Source: an uncultured Collinsella sp.
GTDB lineage: Bacteria > Actinomycetota > Coriobacteriia > Coriobacteriales > Coriobacteriaceae
Reading direction: 5' to 3'
Assembly: GCA_902475375.1 (NCBI GenBank)
Contig: CABRZC010000037.1
Location: 1 to 17,758, forward strand
DNA length: 17,758 nucleotides
A model generated the notes under the pieces. The model searched no databases, was not told where the DNA came from, and saw nothing but the letters and a program-made list of their open reading frames with translations. Numbering within the stretch: position 1 is the stretch's first letter; each line of letters starts with the position of its first letter. Position numbers and translations under genes: made by a program. Shown here piece after piece: positions 7,406 through 14,362 of the stretch.

Positions 7406-7453
7406 AAAAGCCCCGCCAACCGCAATCCCCAAAGGAACCGCGTTCAGCGGGGC
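7406..7453 (-). terminator. Candidate terminator after the yhcH-family gene
   Basis: On the minus strand GCCCCGC (7447-7453) and GCGGGGC (7410-7416) form a 7-bp stem around a long, partly self-paired loop, followed by TTTTG. It lies about 60 bases after the yhcH-family stop. The rest of the 7340-7513 gap shows nothing else recognisable. Confidence 0.45.
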
Positions 7454-7513
7454 CCAAGCGAGCTCCCCCAAGGGATAACGCTCGCAACACGAACAGCTCA
7501 GCCGAGCAGCTCG

Positions 7514-7987
7514 CTACTCCTCCCAGTAAGCATCTGCAAGCAGCTTAAAGCAAATCTTCTTGACCGGCTGCGCACCATCGCCCGGGAACTCGAGCGTGGG
7601 CATATGAGGCTCGCCGGCAACAAACAGCGCAAACTTGTCGTCAGCAAGATCGCCGGCGATCGAAGCGTCGGAATCGACCAGATCGTAGTCGTCCTTCTCG
7701 TCAAACTCCTGAACCAGCGTCAGGCTGCCCGTGGCGACCTTAAAGGCCTCGCGACCCTCGACGTCGATCTGCAGGTCGTGATAGCGCTGATGCGTCTCAT
7801 AGTGAGCCTCGGCCTCGGGACGCGTCGTGGGAGACATGACGTTCGCAAAGACCTTCTCACCCAAAATCGGATGGCTGCCGACCTCGAGCTGTGCCGGGTC
7901 GTTCTCCTCGAGCCAGTCGATCAGCACGTCGAGGCCCTTGAGCATTCCGCGGTACTCCTCGATATCGCCCAATGCACCGTAAATCAT
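7514..7987 (-). CDS. YhcH/YjgK/YiaL family protein, probable sugar anomerase
   Basis: A 157-residue protein of the YhcH/YjgK/YiaL family, a cupin-like fold of about 150 residues. MIYGALGDIEEY at the start, AHYETHQRYHDLQIDVEG with its metal-binding type histidines, and the late FALFVAGEPHMP and VKKICFKL stretches are family features. A member in E. coli (NanQ) speeds opening of the N-acetylneuraminate ring, and others occur in sugar-acid and hexosamine operons. Here it follows lacX, lacC and a nagA relic on the same strand, which suggests an amino-sugar or galactose-derived substrate. The start ATG at 7987 follows GAGGGGA. The exact substrate cannot be read from the sequence. Confidence 0.88.
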   Translation of the reverse strand: MIYGALGDIEEYRGMLKGLDVLIDWLEENDPAQLEVGSHPILGEKVFANVMSPTTRPEAEAHYETHQRYHDLQIDVEGREAFKVATGSLTLVQEFDEKDDYDLVDSDASIAGDLADDKFALFVAGEPHMPTLEFPGDGAQPVKKICFKLLADAYWEE

Positions 7988-8019
7988 CTAAATCCCCTCT
8001 CGGATCGCTTCTTTGGCGG

Positions 8020-8151
8020 CTAATCGGCAAACGCGTTACCGATGCTGTTGCCACCCACATACGCCTCGACCAGGGTAAGGTCGGGATTGAACACGACAAA
8101 CTCGGCGTCGCGCCCCAGCATAATGCTACCGCACTTGTCGTCGACATGAGC
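8020..8151 (-). pseudogene. Relic: C-terminal end of a nagA-like deacetylase
   Basis: Translating the minus strand gives 43 codons, beginning AHVDDKCGSIMLGRDAEFVV and ending YVGGNSIGNAFAD, then TAG. This aligns without gaps to the last 43 residues before the stop of the intact NagA at 10878-12047, with about 31 identities by hand count. Nothing upstream matches the other roughly 345 residues: the homology stops about 33 bases after the lacC stop. The frame has no start codon with a ribosome site and is in frame with the lacC TAA. It is therefore the tail of a deleted second nagA-like gene that once lay between lacC and the yhcH-family gene. The divergence shows it is not a recent copy of the intact gene. 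Confidence 0.85.
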
Positions 8152-8184
8152 TAGCAAGCAATGCCGGGGCCGACGCCCAGGCTT

Positions 8185-9120
8185 TTACAGCTCGGTCACG
8201 ACAACGCCGTTGTAGACCTCGTCCCAACGGTCCATGACCAGATGGCCGGTCATGGGATCCATGGCATTGAGCTTGCCGCAGGTGTTGGCGGTACGCAGCA
8301 CCGTCTCGTCATCCGCGCCAGCAGCAATCGCATGCGCGAAGCCGGCAATGGTCGAATCGCCAGAGCCCGTAGCGTTAACGGCGGGGATATCGGGGGTCTT
8401 GGCGCGGAATGCACGGCCATTATGGAAGCCCACGGAGCCGGCAGCGCCCATGGACACGACGACCCAGGGGATATCGGAGAAGCGGGCATCAGAGGCGAGC
8501 GCGGCGCGGAGCTCGTCCACATCGTCGGTGGTAAAGCTCGTACCCAAAAGGCCGTTGATCTCGGTCAGGTTAGGCTTGACCAGCTCGGGCTTAATTTCGG
8601 ACTTAAGGGCGGCCTCGAGCGAAGCGCCCGAGGTATCGAGCAACGCCTTGGCACCGGCGTTCTCGGCAATGCCCGTGATCTTGGCATAGTAGTCTGCCTC
8701 GACACCGCGGGGCAGCGAACCCGAGATGGTGACGACGTCGGCCTTGCTCGCAAGCTCGGTAAACTTGGCGGTAAAGGCATCGAGCTCCTCGGGGGCAATT
8801 GTCGGGCCGCTCTCGAGCAGCTCGGTCTGGTTGCCGGCATGAAGGATATTGAGGCAGATGCGGGTCTCGCCCTTGATGGGCACAAAGTCGTTGTTAATAC
8901 CGTTGGCGTCCATGAGCTCAGCCATGTAAGCGCCCATGTGGCCGCCGAGCAGACCGGTTGCCACGACGTCGTCGCCCAGCTGACCCAGCACACGGGCCAC
9001 GTTGAGGCCCTTGCCGCCGGCGGTCTTTTCGGGCGTCACACGGTTGACGTCGTCGATAACGAGCTCATCGAGCTGATAGCGCGTATCGACAGACGGGTTC
9101 ATCGTAACGGTGAGGATCAT
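8185..9120 (-). CDS. lacC: Tagatose-6-phosphate kinase
   Basis: A 311-residue PfkB-family sugar-phosphate kinase that makes tagatose-1,6-bisphosphate from tagatose-6-phosphate with ATP. MILTVTMNPSVDTRYQLDEL, DDVNRV and especially KTAGGKGLNVARVL match LacC closely. IKGETRICLNILH, TISGSLPRG and KPNLTEI follow, and the ATP-site signature NATGSGDSTIAGFA holds the catalytic aspartate. The related 1-phosphofructokinase FruK is the main alternative; DDVNRV and KTAGGKGLNV favour LacC. The start ATG at 9120 follows AAGGAGC. It lies 59 bases after the lacX-like gene on the same strand; a small imperfect hairpin (9133-9160) lies in that gap. Both the lactose and the galactosamine routes in this window need this step. 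Confidence 0.87.
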   Translation of the reverse strand: MILTVTMNPSVDTRYQLDELVIDDVNRVTPEKTAGGKGLNVARVLGQLGDDVVATGLLGGHMGAYMAELMDANGINNDFVPIKGETRICLNILHAGNQTELLESGPTIAPEELDAFTAKFTELASKADVVTISGSLPRGVEADYYAKITGIAENAGAKALLDTSGASLEAALKSEIKPELVKPNLTEINGLLGTSFTTDDVDELRAALASDARFSDIPWVVVSMGAAGSVGFHNGRAFRAKTPDIPAVNATGSGDSTIAGFAHAIAAGADDETVLRTANTCGKLNAMDPMTGHLVMDRWDEVYNGVVVTEL

Positions 9121-9179
9121 TTTTAGCTCCTTATCTCGCAGGCTCCTAGTGCCTCGCGATACGAGTCGACAAAACGGAA

Positions 9180-10061
9180 TTACAGAATTTCAATCGTGAA
9201 CGAGCGAACGACGGTCTCCTTAGGCTTGGCGATAAGGCAGCCGCGCTTGTGCTCAAGCACGTCATCCTCATCGGAACAGGTCGAGAGGCCACCCCAGGGC
9301 TCAACTGCCACAAAATCGCCCTCGGGCTTACTCCACACAATGAGATACGGGAAACCCTCAAAGCTCAGGCGGACGCCCTTGTCCTCGCCCTTTTTGGAAA
9401 GCGTGACCTGACGGCTCTCGAGCACGTCAAAGATGGTCTCCGCAAAATCGAAGAGCTCGTGCGATAGGGGCAGCGTCTTTCCCACCATGGGGTTCTTTGA
9501 ACGGTTAGCTACATCAATCAATCCGGTCGAGGGTACGGCGGTGCAAAGCTCCGCAGCCTCATCTTTCTCAAAGCGCAGCTCGTAGTCCGTATAGGCCTCG
9601 CCGTCGTCGAGCGGGCACCTAAAGCCGGGGTGTCCACCGATAAAGAACGGCATGTCCTCGGTGCCCTCGTTGGTCACCTCATAGGAAACGCGCACGGCAG
9701 CGCGCTCGAGCGTATAGCGGGCGACGAGCTTAAACGGGTAGGGATAATCGCTCAGCAGCGCGGCGTTATCCTCCGAAGCCAGGCACATCGCCAGCTCGTT
9801 CTCGCTCTGGCTCAGCAGCTTCCACTCCTGTTTGCGCGCAAACCCGTGGCGAGCGAGCTTTACATGATGCCCGGCAAACGTCATGGCGCTACCATCGCGC
9901 AGGCCTCCGCAAATCGGAAAGCAGACCGGCGCCTGGCCGGACCACACTGCAGGATCACCCTGCCACAAGTACTCTCGACCTCCGGCCTCAATCGAGGTAA
10001 ACGAGCCGCCAGCCGTGGAAACCTTAATAGAAATCGAATCGTTGGAAAGAGCGTATTCCAT
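9180..10061 (-). CDS. lacX: Aldose 1-epimerase family protein, LacX-like
   Basis: A 293-residue member of the galactose mutarotase-like superfamily, in the LacX-type branch named after the lactococcal lac operon. Visible features are GGSFTSIEAGGREYLWQGDP, the FPICGGLRDG stretch, HGFARKQEW, FFIGGHPGFRCPL with the conserved histidine, and KPEGDFVAVEPW near the C terminus. It is clearly different from the GalM at 5211-6263. The start ATG at 10061 is preceded by GAAAGGATG; an upstream in-frame start at 10196 would add 45 unrelated residues across the promoter region. It precedes lacC on the same strand. The substrate is unknown, probably a sugar or sugar phosphate of the tagatose/galactose route. 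Confidence 0.85.
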   Translation of the reverse strand: MEYALSNDSISIKVSTAGGSFTSIEAGGREYLWQGDPAVWSGQAPVCFPICGGLRDGSAMTFAGHHVKLARHGFARKQEWKLLSQSENELAMCLASEDNAALLSDYPYPFKLVARYTLERAAVRVSYEVTNEGTEDMPFFIGGHPGFRCPLDDGEAYTDYELRFEKDEAAELCTAVPSTGLIDVANRSKNPMVGKTLPLSHELFDFAETIFDVLESRQVTLSKKGEDKGVRLSFEGFPYLIVWSKPEGDFVAVEPWGGLSTCSDEDDVLEHKRGCLIAKPKETVVRSFTIEIL

Positions 10062-10217
10062 TACCCATCCTTTCGGACAACTGCATTTTGCTCGCAATAA
10101 CCCGTCTCGGCCCTGACCAAAGGACAAACCCGCACGTTCATCGATGCGTCCGGTATCCCAGCCATGCAACGGGGTACCATACAGACATTGATGCAATTAC
10201 AGCTGAAAGGCCTTCTT

Positions 10218-10802
10218 ATGCGAACCATCATCCTCTACGCCTCGCGCCATCACGGCAATACGAAAAAGCTCGTGGACGCCATCGTCGAGGCACACCCCGA
10301 GATCGATACCCTCGACGTCAAGGCGCTCGGCAAAAACGAGTATCCCAACCTGCACGAATATCATCTGATCGGTGTCGCCACGGGCATCTATTACTCCGAG
10401 ATCGACAAGGACATGGCACGCGTGCTCACAAACGTGCTGCAGCCGCAGGACAAGGTGTTTGGCCTTATGACCTACGGTGGCAAAAACAAGTGGTACGGCA
10501 AGGATATCGATGGCATCTGCCGCATGAGGCAGGCCATCTTTATGGGTGTCTACGGCTGCCCCGGCTTTGATACGTGGGGACCGTTCAAGCTCGCCGGCGG
10601 TGTCCAAAAGGGACACCCGACCGCTGAGGAAATTAAGGGCGCCGTCGACTTCTTCGACAAGATCGAAGACGAGTATGGCGACATCATCGTCGAGGAGTAC
10701 GCCAAGCGCGAGAAGCGCCTAGCCTACGAGAAGGAGCATCCTGCGGGAGGTCTTGTGGCCGGCGTTAAGCGCACGGCAAAGAAGATTGCTAACAAGCTGT
10801 AA
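10218..10802 (+). CDS. Flavodoxin-family protein
   Basis: A 194-residue protein with a flavodoxin-like N-terminal fold. TIILYASRHHGNTKKL is the beta-strand and phosphate-binding loop that holds FMN, followed by IGVATGIYYSEIDKDM and DKVFGLMTYGG. The C-terminal tail (KREKRLAYEKEHPAGG...) is basic. The Ser-Arg-His-His-Gly-Asn-Thr loop differs from the classic T-x-T-G-x-T but keeps the glycine and end threonine. ATG at 10218 follows GAAAGG; an ATG at 10164 has no ribosome site. It is divergent from lacX and convergent with nagA, and has its own terminator, so it is probably a single-gene unit. Its redox partner is unknown. Confidence 0.85.
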   Translation: MRTIILYASRHHGNTKKLVDAIVEAHPEIDTLDVKALGKNEYPNLHEYHLIGVATGIYYSEIDKDMARVLTNVLQPQDKVFGLMTYGGKNKWYGKDIDGICRMRQAIFMGVYGCPGFDTWGPFKLAGGVQKGHPTAEEIKGAVDFFDKIEDEYGDIIVEEYAKREKRLAYEKEHPAGGLVAGVKRTAKKIANKL

Positions 10803-10833
10803 CTGTGAAGGTGCTTTTGAGCGTTTAACCCAT

Positions 10834-10870
10834 ACGGCGGGTCCGAGCAGATTCGGGCCCGCCGTCTTTT
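10834..10870 (+). terminator. Terminator after the flavodoxin gene
   Basis: ACGGCGGGTCCGA (10834-10846) pairs with TTCGGGCCCGCCGT (10852-10865) with one bulge, then CTTTTTC. It lies 31 bases after the stop. The minus-strand side has no T-run, so it does not look bidirectional. Confidence 0.88.
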
Positions 10871-10877
10871 TCTATCG

Positions 10878-12047
10878 TTACTCGGTAAAGGCGTTGCCGA
10901 CGCTCTGGCCGCCGACATACGTCTCGACGAGGGTGAGCTCATGGTCGAACACGACAAAGTCGGCGTCGCGACCCGGCATGATGCTGCCGCACTTATCCTC
11001 GATGTGTGCAGAGCGAGCCGGCACCTCGGTTGCCATGCGAATGGCGATATCGGCGCTGGCGATGCCCCAGTCGACGATGTTCTTGACGCCCTGGGCAAGC
11101 GTGAGCACCGAGCCGGCAATGCTCTTGCCGTCAGCGAGCCAGCACAGGTTGTCCTTCATGATGACGTCCATGCCACCACTGGTGTAGCTGCCCTCGGGCA
11201 TGCCGCCGCAACCCAGGCAGTCGGTGATGAGCACCGTGTGCTGCCAGCCCTTTGCCTGCAGCAGTGCCTTGATGGCGGCAGGGTTTACGTGCTTGCCGTC
11301 ACAGATGATCTCGGCGTAGGTCTCGGGCGTGGACATGGCTGCACCCACGACACCGGGCTCACGGTGATGCAGCCCGCGCTGGCCGTTATAGGTATGCGTA
11401 AAGCAGCTGGCACCGGCGTTGATGGCGGCGATGCACTCATCGTAGGTGGCGTCGGAGTGACCGATGCTGGTCACGACACCCTTCGCGTTGAGGGCGGCAG
11501 CATAGGTGGCAGCGCCATCGCGCTCAGCGGCCATAGCGCTCTTGACGATACGTCCGCCAGCAGCCTCCTGCCACTGGTCGAAGACCTCCTCGGAGGGATC
11601 GATCAGGTAAGCGGGGTTCTGCGCGCCCACGTGCTTCATGGTAAAGAAGGGGCCCTCCAGGTAGATGCCCTGAATGCGAGCACCGCAGAAGTCGGGGCCG
11701 CGACCCTCGTCCGCCTGGGCGATAGCGGCGCAGGCGTCCTTGATCTGCTCAACGCCATCGGTGAACGTCGTGGGCAGCCAGCTGGTGGTACCGCGACGGG
11801 CAAGCTCGGTCGAGCTGATATCGATGCCTTCGGGATCGTTATCGGTAGTTGAGTGGTTATAGAAGCCATGAATGTGGGTGTCGACCATGCCCGGTGCGAT
11901 CCACGATCCAGTGTAGTCCTTAATCTCGCAAGAGGGCTCGTCGGCCTGCCAGGCGCCAAAGACGCCATCCTCGACCATAAGATAGCCGCCCAGTTGCGGG
12001 CCTGCCGGCAAGAAGAACTTGTCAGCCTTAATTGCGTACGTGCTCAT
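10878..12047 (-). CDS. nagA: N-acetylhexosamine-6-phosphate deacetylase (NagA/AgaA type)
   Basis: A 389-residue amidohydrolase that removes the acetyl group from GlcNAc-6-P or GalNAc-6-P. The motifs are in order: DTHIHG (H58, H60), the metal ligand E131 in YLEGPFF, H197 in IGHSDATYDE, H218 in FTHTYNG, GLHHREPGVVGAA, CDGKHVNP, and the catalytic aspartate D276 in LITDCLG. ATG at 12047 has AAGGAG at a 5-base spacing; an upstream GTG at 12053 overlaps that ribosome site and is rejected. It follows agaS, but a strong terminator stands between them, so it probably has its own promoter (weak TATAAG at 12087-12092). With AgaS adjacent, GalNAc-6-P is the likely substrate (AgaA role); GlcNAc-6-P is also possible. 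Confidence 0.92.
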   Translation of the reverse strand: MSTYAIKADKFFLPAGPQLGGYLMVEDGVFGAWQADEPSCEIKDYTGSWIAPGMVDTHIHGFYNHSTTDNDPEGIDISSTELARRGTTSWLPTTFTDGVEQIKDACAAIAQADEGRGPDFCGARIQGIYLEGPFFTMKHVGAQNPAYLIDPSEEVFDQWQEAAGGRIVKSAMAAERDGAATYAAALNAKGVVTSIGHSDATYDECIAAINAGASCFTHTYNGQRGLHHREPGVVGAAMSTPETYAEIICDGKHVNPAAIKALLQAKGWQHTVLITDCLGCGGMPEGSYTSGGMDVIMKDNLCWLADGKSIAGSVLTLAQGVKNIVDWGIASADIAIRMATEVPARSAHIEDKCGSIMPGRDADFVVFDHELTLVETYVGGQSVGNAFTE

Positions 12048-12106
12048 ATGCACTCCTTGCTTCTAAAGCAGTTGACTGTGGTGATGCTTATACCCAGCTC
12101 AGGTAA

Positions 12107-12147
12107 AACAAAAAGCGCCCGCCCGCCGTTATGAGCGGACGGGCGCC
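12107..12147 (-). terminator. Terminator after agaS
   Basis: On the minus strand GGCGCCCGTCCGC pairs with GGCGGGCGGGCGC across a short loop (stem arms around 12114-12127 and 12134-12147), followed by TTTTTGTTTT. This separates agaS from nagA. Confidence 0.9.
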
Positions 12148-12164
12148 CTTACAGGGGGACGCGA

Positions 12165-13331
12165 TTAAGCGGTGAAGGGGTGAATCGTCACGCCCTTAAC
12201 CACGCGGTTGACCGTGCCGGTGGGGCTCGGCGTATCGGGCGTGTTGCCCACGCGCACGGAGTTGAGCAGGCTGATAGCCTGGGCAAACATCACGAACGGC
12301 AGAGCAAGGTAGCCCTCGGGGAGTGCCTCATAGCCCTTAAAGGTGAAGGACTCGCCCTCGTAGACGGTAGCGCCATCCTGCTGAACGGCAACGGTGTGCT
12401 GAGCGATCTTGTCGCCACCGATCTCGTTGAGGATGTCGATATCGTACTGACGGGTGTAGGCATCGTTGTTGACGAACACGAACACGAGGGTCTTGTCGTC
12501 GACGAAGGACTTGGGTCCGTGACGATAACCCATAGAGGTGTCGTAGGAAGTAGCGACCAGACCGTGAGCGAGCTCGAGGATCTTGAGCTGGCTCTCCTGG
12601 GCAAGGCCACCGAAGGAGCCAGAACCCAAGTAGGTCACGCGGTTGAAGTCGCCAGCGAGGTAATCGGCAACCTCGGACTCGCGAGCGATAACCTCCTCGC
12701 CCATCTTGGCGATGGTCTCGACCCACTCGGCCTTCTGCTCGTCAGAGGCAGTGTCGAAAATAAGGGTGGAGAGCAGGGTCATGCAGGTGTAGGAACCGGT
12801 CATGGCGAAGCCCTTGTCGTTGGCGCGCGGGATGAGCAGCGTCAGCGCATTGGGATCATCGGCGGACTCGACGGCAAGCTTGCCCTCGGGAGCGCAGGTG
12901 ATGTTGAGGAACTTGACGTTGTGGACGAGCTCCTTGGCGACGGCAACGGCGGCAAGGCTCTCGGGGCTGTTGCCAGAGCGGGCAAAGGAAACCACGAGCG
13001 TGGGATCCTCGGCGCGCAGGAAGTCGCGCGGAGCGCTCACGATGTCGGTCGTGGCGATGGGCTTAAAGTCGTAGAGATCAGTGTTGCCAGCGTGACGCAG
13101 GTACGGGGCGCAGGTATCGCCAACGTAGTCGGACGTACCGGCACCGGTGAAGACAACGGACAGACGGCCCTCGCCCATAGCGCGAGCCTCGGCCAGGAAG
13201 GCCTCGATGGCCTCCTTGTTCTCGCGATAGATGTTGAGCGTATTACGCCAAAGCTCGGGCTGCTGAGCAATCTCGGCCGTGGTGATCTGGGCGCCGAGCT
13301 CGGTGAGCTCCTCGACACTCTTCTCGAACAT
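12165..13331 (-). CDS. agaS: Galactosamine-6-phosphate deaminase/isomerase
   Basis: A 388-residue SIS-domain protein that turns galactosamine-6-phosphate into tagatose-6-phosphate plus ammonia. Two SIS domains are seen. The first has VVFTGAGTSDYVGD (about residues 59-72) and VVSFARSGNSPES (about 113-125). The second has TYLGSGSFGGLAQES and YRHGPKSFVDD. The C-terminal NRVVKGVTIHPF is typical of AgaS and separates it from GlmS-like isomerases. The start ATG at 13331 is preceded by GAGAGAGGT. The gene has its own promoter with an operator-like palindrome, and lies just after the GntR regulator. Its product feeds LacC in the same window. Confidence 0.92.
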   Translation of the reverse strand: MFEKSVEELTELGAQITTAEIAQQPELWRNTLNIYRENKEAIEAFLAEARAMGEGRLSVVFTGAGTSDYVGDTCAPYLRHAGNTDLYDFKPIATTDIVSAPRDFLRAEDPTLVVSFARSGNSPESLAAVAVAKELVHNVKFLNITCAPEGKLAVESADDPNALTLLIPRANDKGFAMTGSYTCMTLLSTLIFDTASDEQKAEWVETIAKMGEEVIARESEVADYLAGDFNRVTYLGSGSFGGLAQESQLKILELAHGLVATSYDTSMGYRHGPKSFVDDKTLVFVFVNNDAYTRQYDIDILNEIGGDKIAQHTVAVQQDGATVYEGESFTFKGYEALPEGYLALPFVMFAQAISLLNSVRVGNTPDTPSPTGTVNRVVKGVTIHPFTA

Positions 13332-13370
13332 TTCTAATACCTCTCTCTAGAAGTAATCCTCTGACGTGCA

Positions 13371-13406
13371 ATTATACACTTCGGTTGGTTATCTGGTAGT
13401 AACCAG
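13371..13406 (-). promoter_or_regulatory. agaS promoter with GntR/HutC-type operator
   Basis: On the minus strand a perfect TATAAT lies at 13371-13376. The palindrome CTGGT-AGTA-ACCAG (13393-13406 on plus) covers the place where the -35 would be; no good -35 is visible. The core TGGT-N4-ACCA matches the known operator shape of DasR/NagR-type regulators. The same 13-base core recurs upstream of the PTS operon at 17686-17698. Repression by the adjacent GntR protein is inferred. Confidence 0.65.
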
Positions 13407-13445
13407 TTAAATGCAAAGAATCACCATATGGAAACGATGCGGACA

Positions 13446-14177
13446 CTAGTTGCTACGCTGGTGGTAAACCTTGTATTTAAACTGATCGGCACGAGCAACC
13501 GAGAGTGTATACTCCACAACCTCGTTTGACTCGTTATACGTAGTCCTGACCAAATCGAGCACAGGCGAGCCCTCGACAATTCCCAAAAGGTGGGCGTCGG
13601 TGGGACGGGCTATGCTCGCATAGAACTCCTCTTCAGCCACGCGTATCTTTTGCTGAAAGTCTTGCTCAATCACATCGTAAAGCGGCTTGCGCTCCAGCAG
13701 CGGTCGCTTTAGGGACAGAAATTGACGAACCGGTAGATAGCTGCGTTCGACCATCATGGGCATGTTGTCGGCAGAACGAAGGCGCTTAAGCTTAAAAATG
13801 CGATCACCGATACGCAATCCCATATGCTCGGCCAGGTTCTTATCGGCCTCCATCTCGCAAAAATCGAGAATCGTGGTCTCGGGGTCGCGACCCATCGCGC
13901 GCATCTGCTCGGTAAAGCTGTAGGACTGCATAAGATTGGTTGCCTTTGCCGAACGGTCGGTCACAAAGGTACCGCGACCGTGCTGCCGAACCACCAGTCC
14001 TAAACGCTCCAGTTCCTGCAGAGCCAGGCGTACCGTAGTGCGCGAGAGACCATAGCGCTCCGAAAGTTCGCGCTCGGAAGGAATCATGTCACCGGCGCGA
14101 TATTCATGGTCAATCTTTTCGGTCAGAATATCGACCAGCTGATCGTACAGCGGTTGCTTGCGCGCTCCGATCGCCAT
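13446..14177 (-). CDS. GntR-family regulator, HutC subfamily (AgaR/NagR/DasR-like)
   Basis: A 243-residue repressor. The N-terminal winged helix has PLYDQLVDILTEKI, PSERELSERYGLSRTTVRLA and LQELERLGLVVRQHGRGTFV. From about residue 95 a UTRA effector domain follows (MRAMGRDPETTILDF, ERSYLPVRQF, PLYDVIEQDF, SPVLDLVRTTYNESNEVVEYT). HutC-type relatives sense hexosamine-6-phosphates. It lies between the PTS operon and agaS on the same strand, and matching operators are found at both targets, which points to control of GalNAc-type uptake and breakdown. The start at 14177 follows GGGAGGAT. Effector identity is inference. Confidence 0.9.
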   Translation of the reverse strand: MAIGARKQPLYDQLVDILTEKIDHEYRAGDMIPSERELSERYGLSRTTVRLALQELERLGLVVRQHGRGTFVTDRSAKATNLMQSYSFTEQMRAMGRDPETTILDFCEMEADKNLAEHMGLRIGDRIFKLKRLRSADNMPMMVERSYLPVRQFLSLKRPLLERKPLYDVIEQDFQQKIRVAEEEFYASIARPTDAHLLGIVEGSPVLDLVRTTYNESNEVVEYTLSVARADQFKYKVYHQRSN

Positions 14178-14205
14178 CCTATCCTCCCTTTTGCTCGAAT
14201 TCGGC

Positions 14206-14256
14206 TAACTACCTAGGGTGTTAAGCATTATCAGTCCGCAACACCCGAATCATCAA
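14206..14256 (-). promoter_or_regulatory. Promoter of the GntR regulator with a palindrome
   Basis: On the minus strand TTGATG (14251-14256) and GATAAT (14227-14232) are 18 bases apart. Just downstream of the -10 lies TAAC-N2-CCTAGG-N2-GTTA (14206-14223), a symmetric site that could serve autoregulation. It does not match the TGGT-N4-ACCA core. Confidence 0.5.
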
Positions 14257-14262
14257 GAAAAC

Positions 14263-14296
14263 AAAAGCCGCGCGCTCTTTCGAGCACGCGGCTTTT
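14263..14296 (-). terminator. Terminator after the PTS operon (possibly bidirectional)
   Basis: AAAAGCCGCGCGCTC and GAGCACGCGGCTTTT pair around a TTTC loop with a single mismatch; on the minus strand the stem ends in TTTTGTTTT. It closes the PTS operon just before the GntR promoter. Confidence 0.88.
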
Positions 14297-14320
14297 AACA
14301 TACACATGGCTTAAGGGGTC

Positions 14321-14349
14321 GGGGTGTGAGCCGCGTAGGGACACACCCC
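14321..14349 (-). other. Hairpin after the EIID stop
   Basis: A perfect 8-bp repeat, GGGGTGTG (14321-14328) and CACACCCC (14342-14349), lies right after the EIID stop and before the terminator. No T-run follows; it may protect the 3' end of the message. Confidence 0.4.
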
Positions 14350-14362
14350 TCAAGCTAGAGCC

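Noticed and set aside
8161..9126. Long open frame of 321 codons on plus
   Set aside because: It lies exactly opposite lacC, whose protein matches a known family over its full length; the antisense frame is open because of GC-rich codon use.
10062..10196. Earlier start of the lacX-like gene at 10196
   Set aside because: The 45 extra residues are unrelated to the family and lie in the divergent promoter gap; ATG at 10061 has a strong ribosome site.
12048..12053. GTG start of nagA two codons upstream
   Set aside because: The GTG overlaps the AAGGAG ribosome site, which is correctly spaced for the ATG at 12047.
12180..13337. Long open frame of 385 codons on plus
   Set aside because: Antisense shadow of agaS; no ribosome site and a Gly/Val/Glu-rich product with no family pattern.
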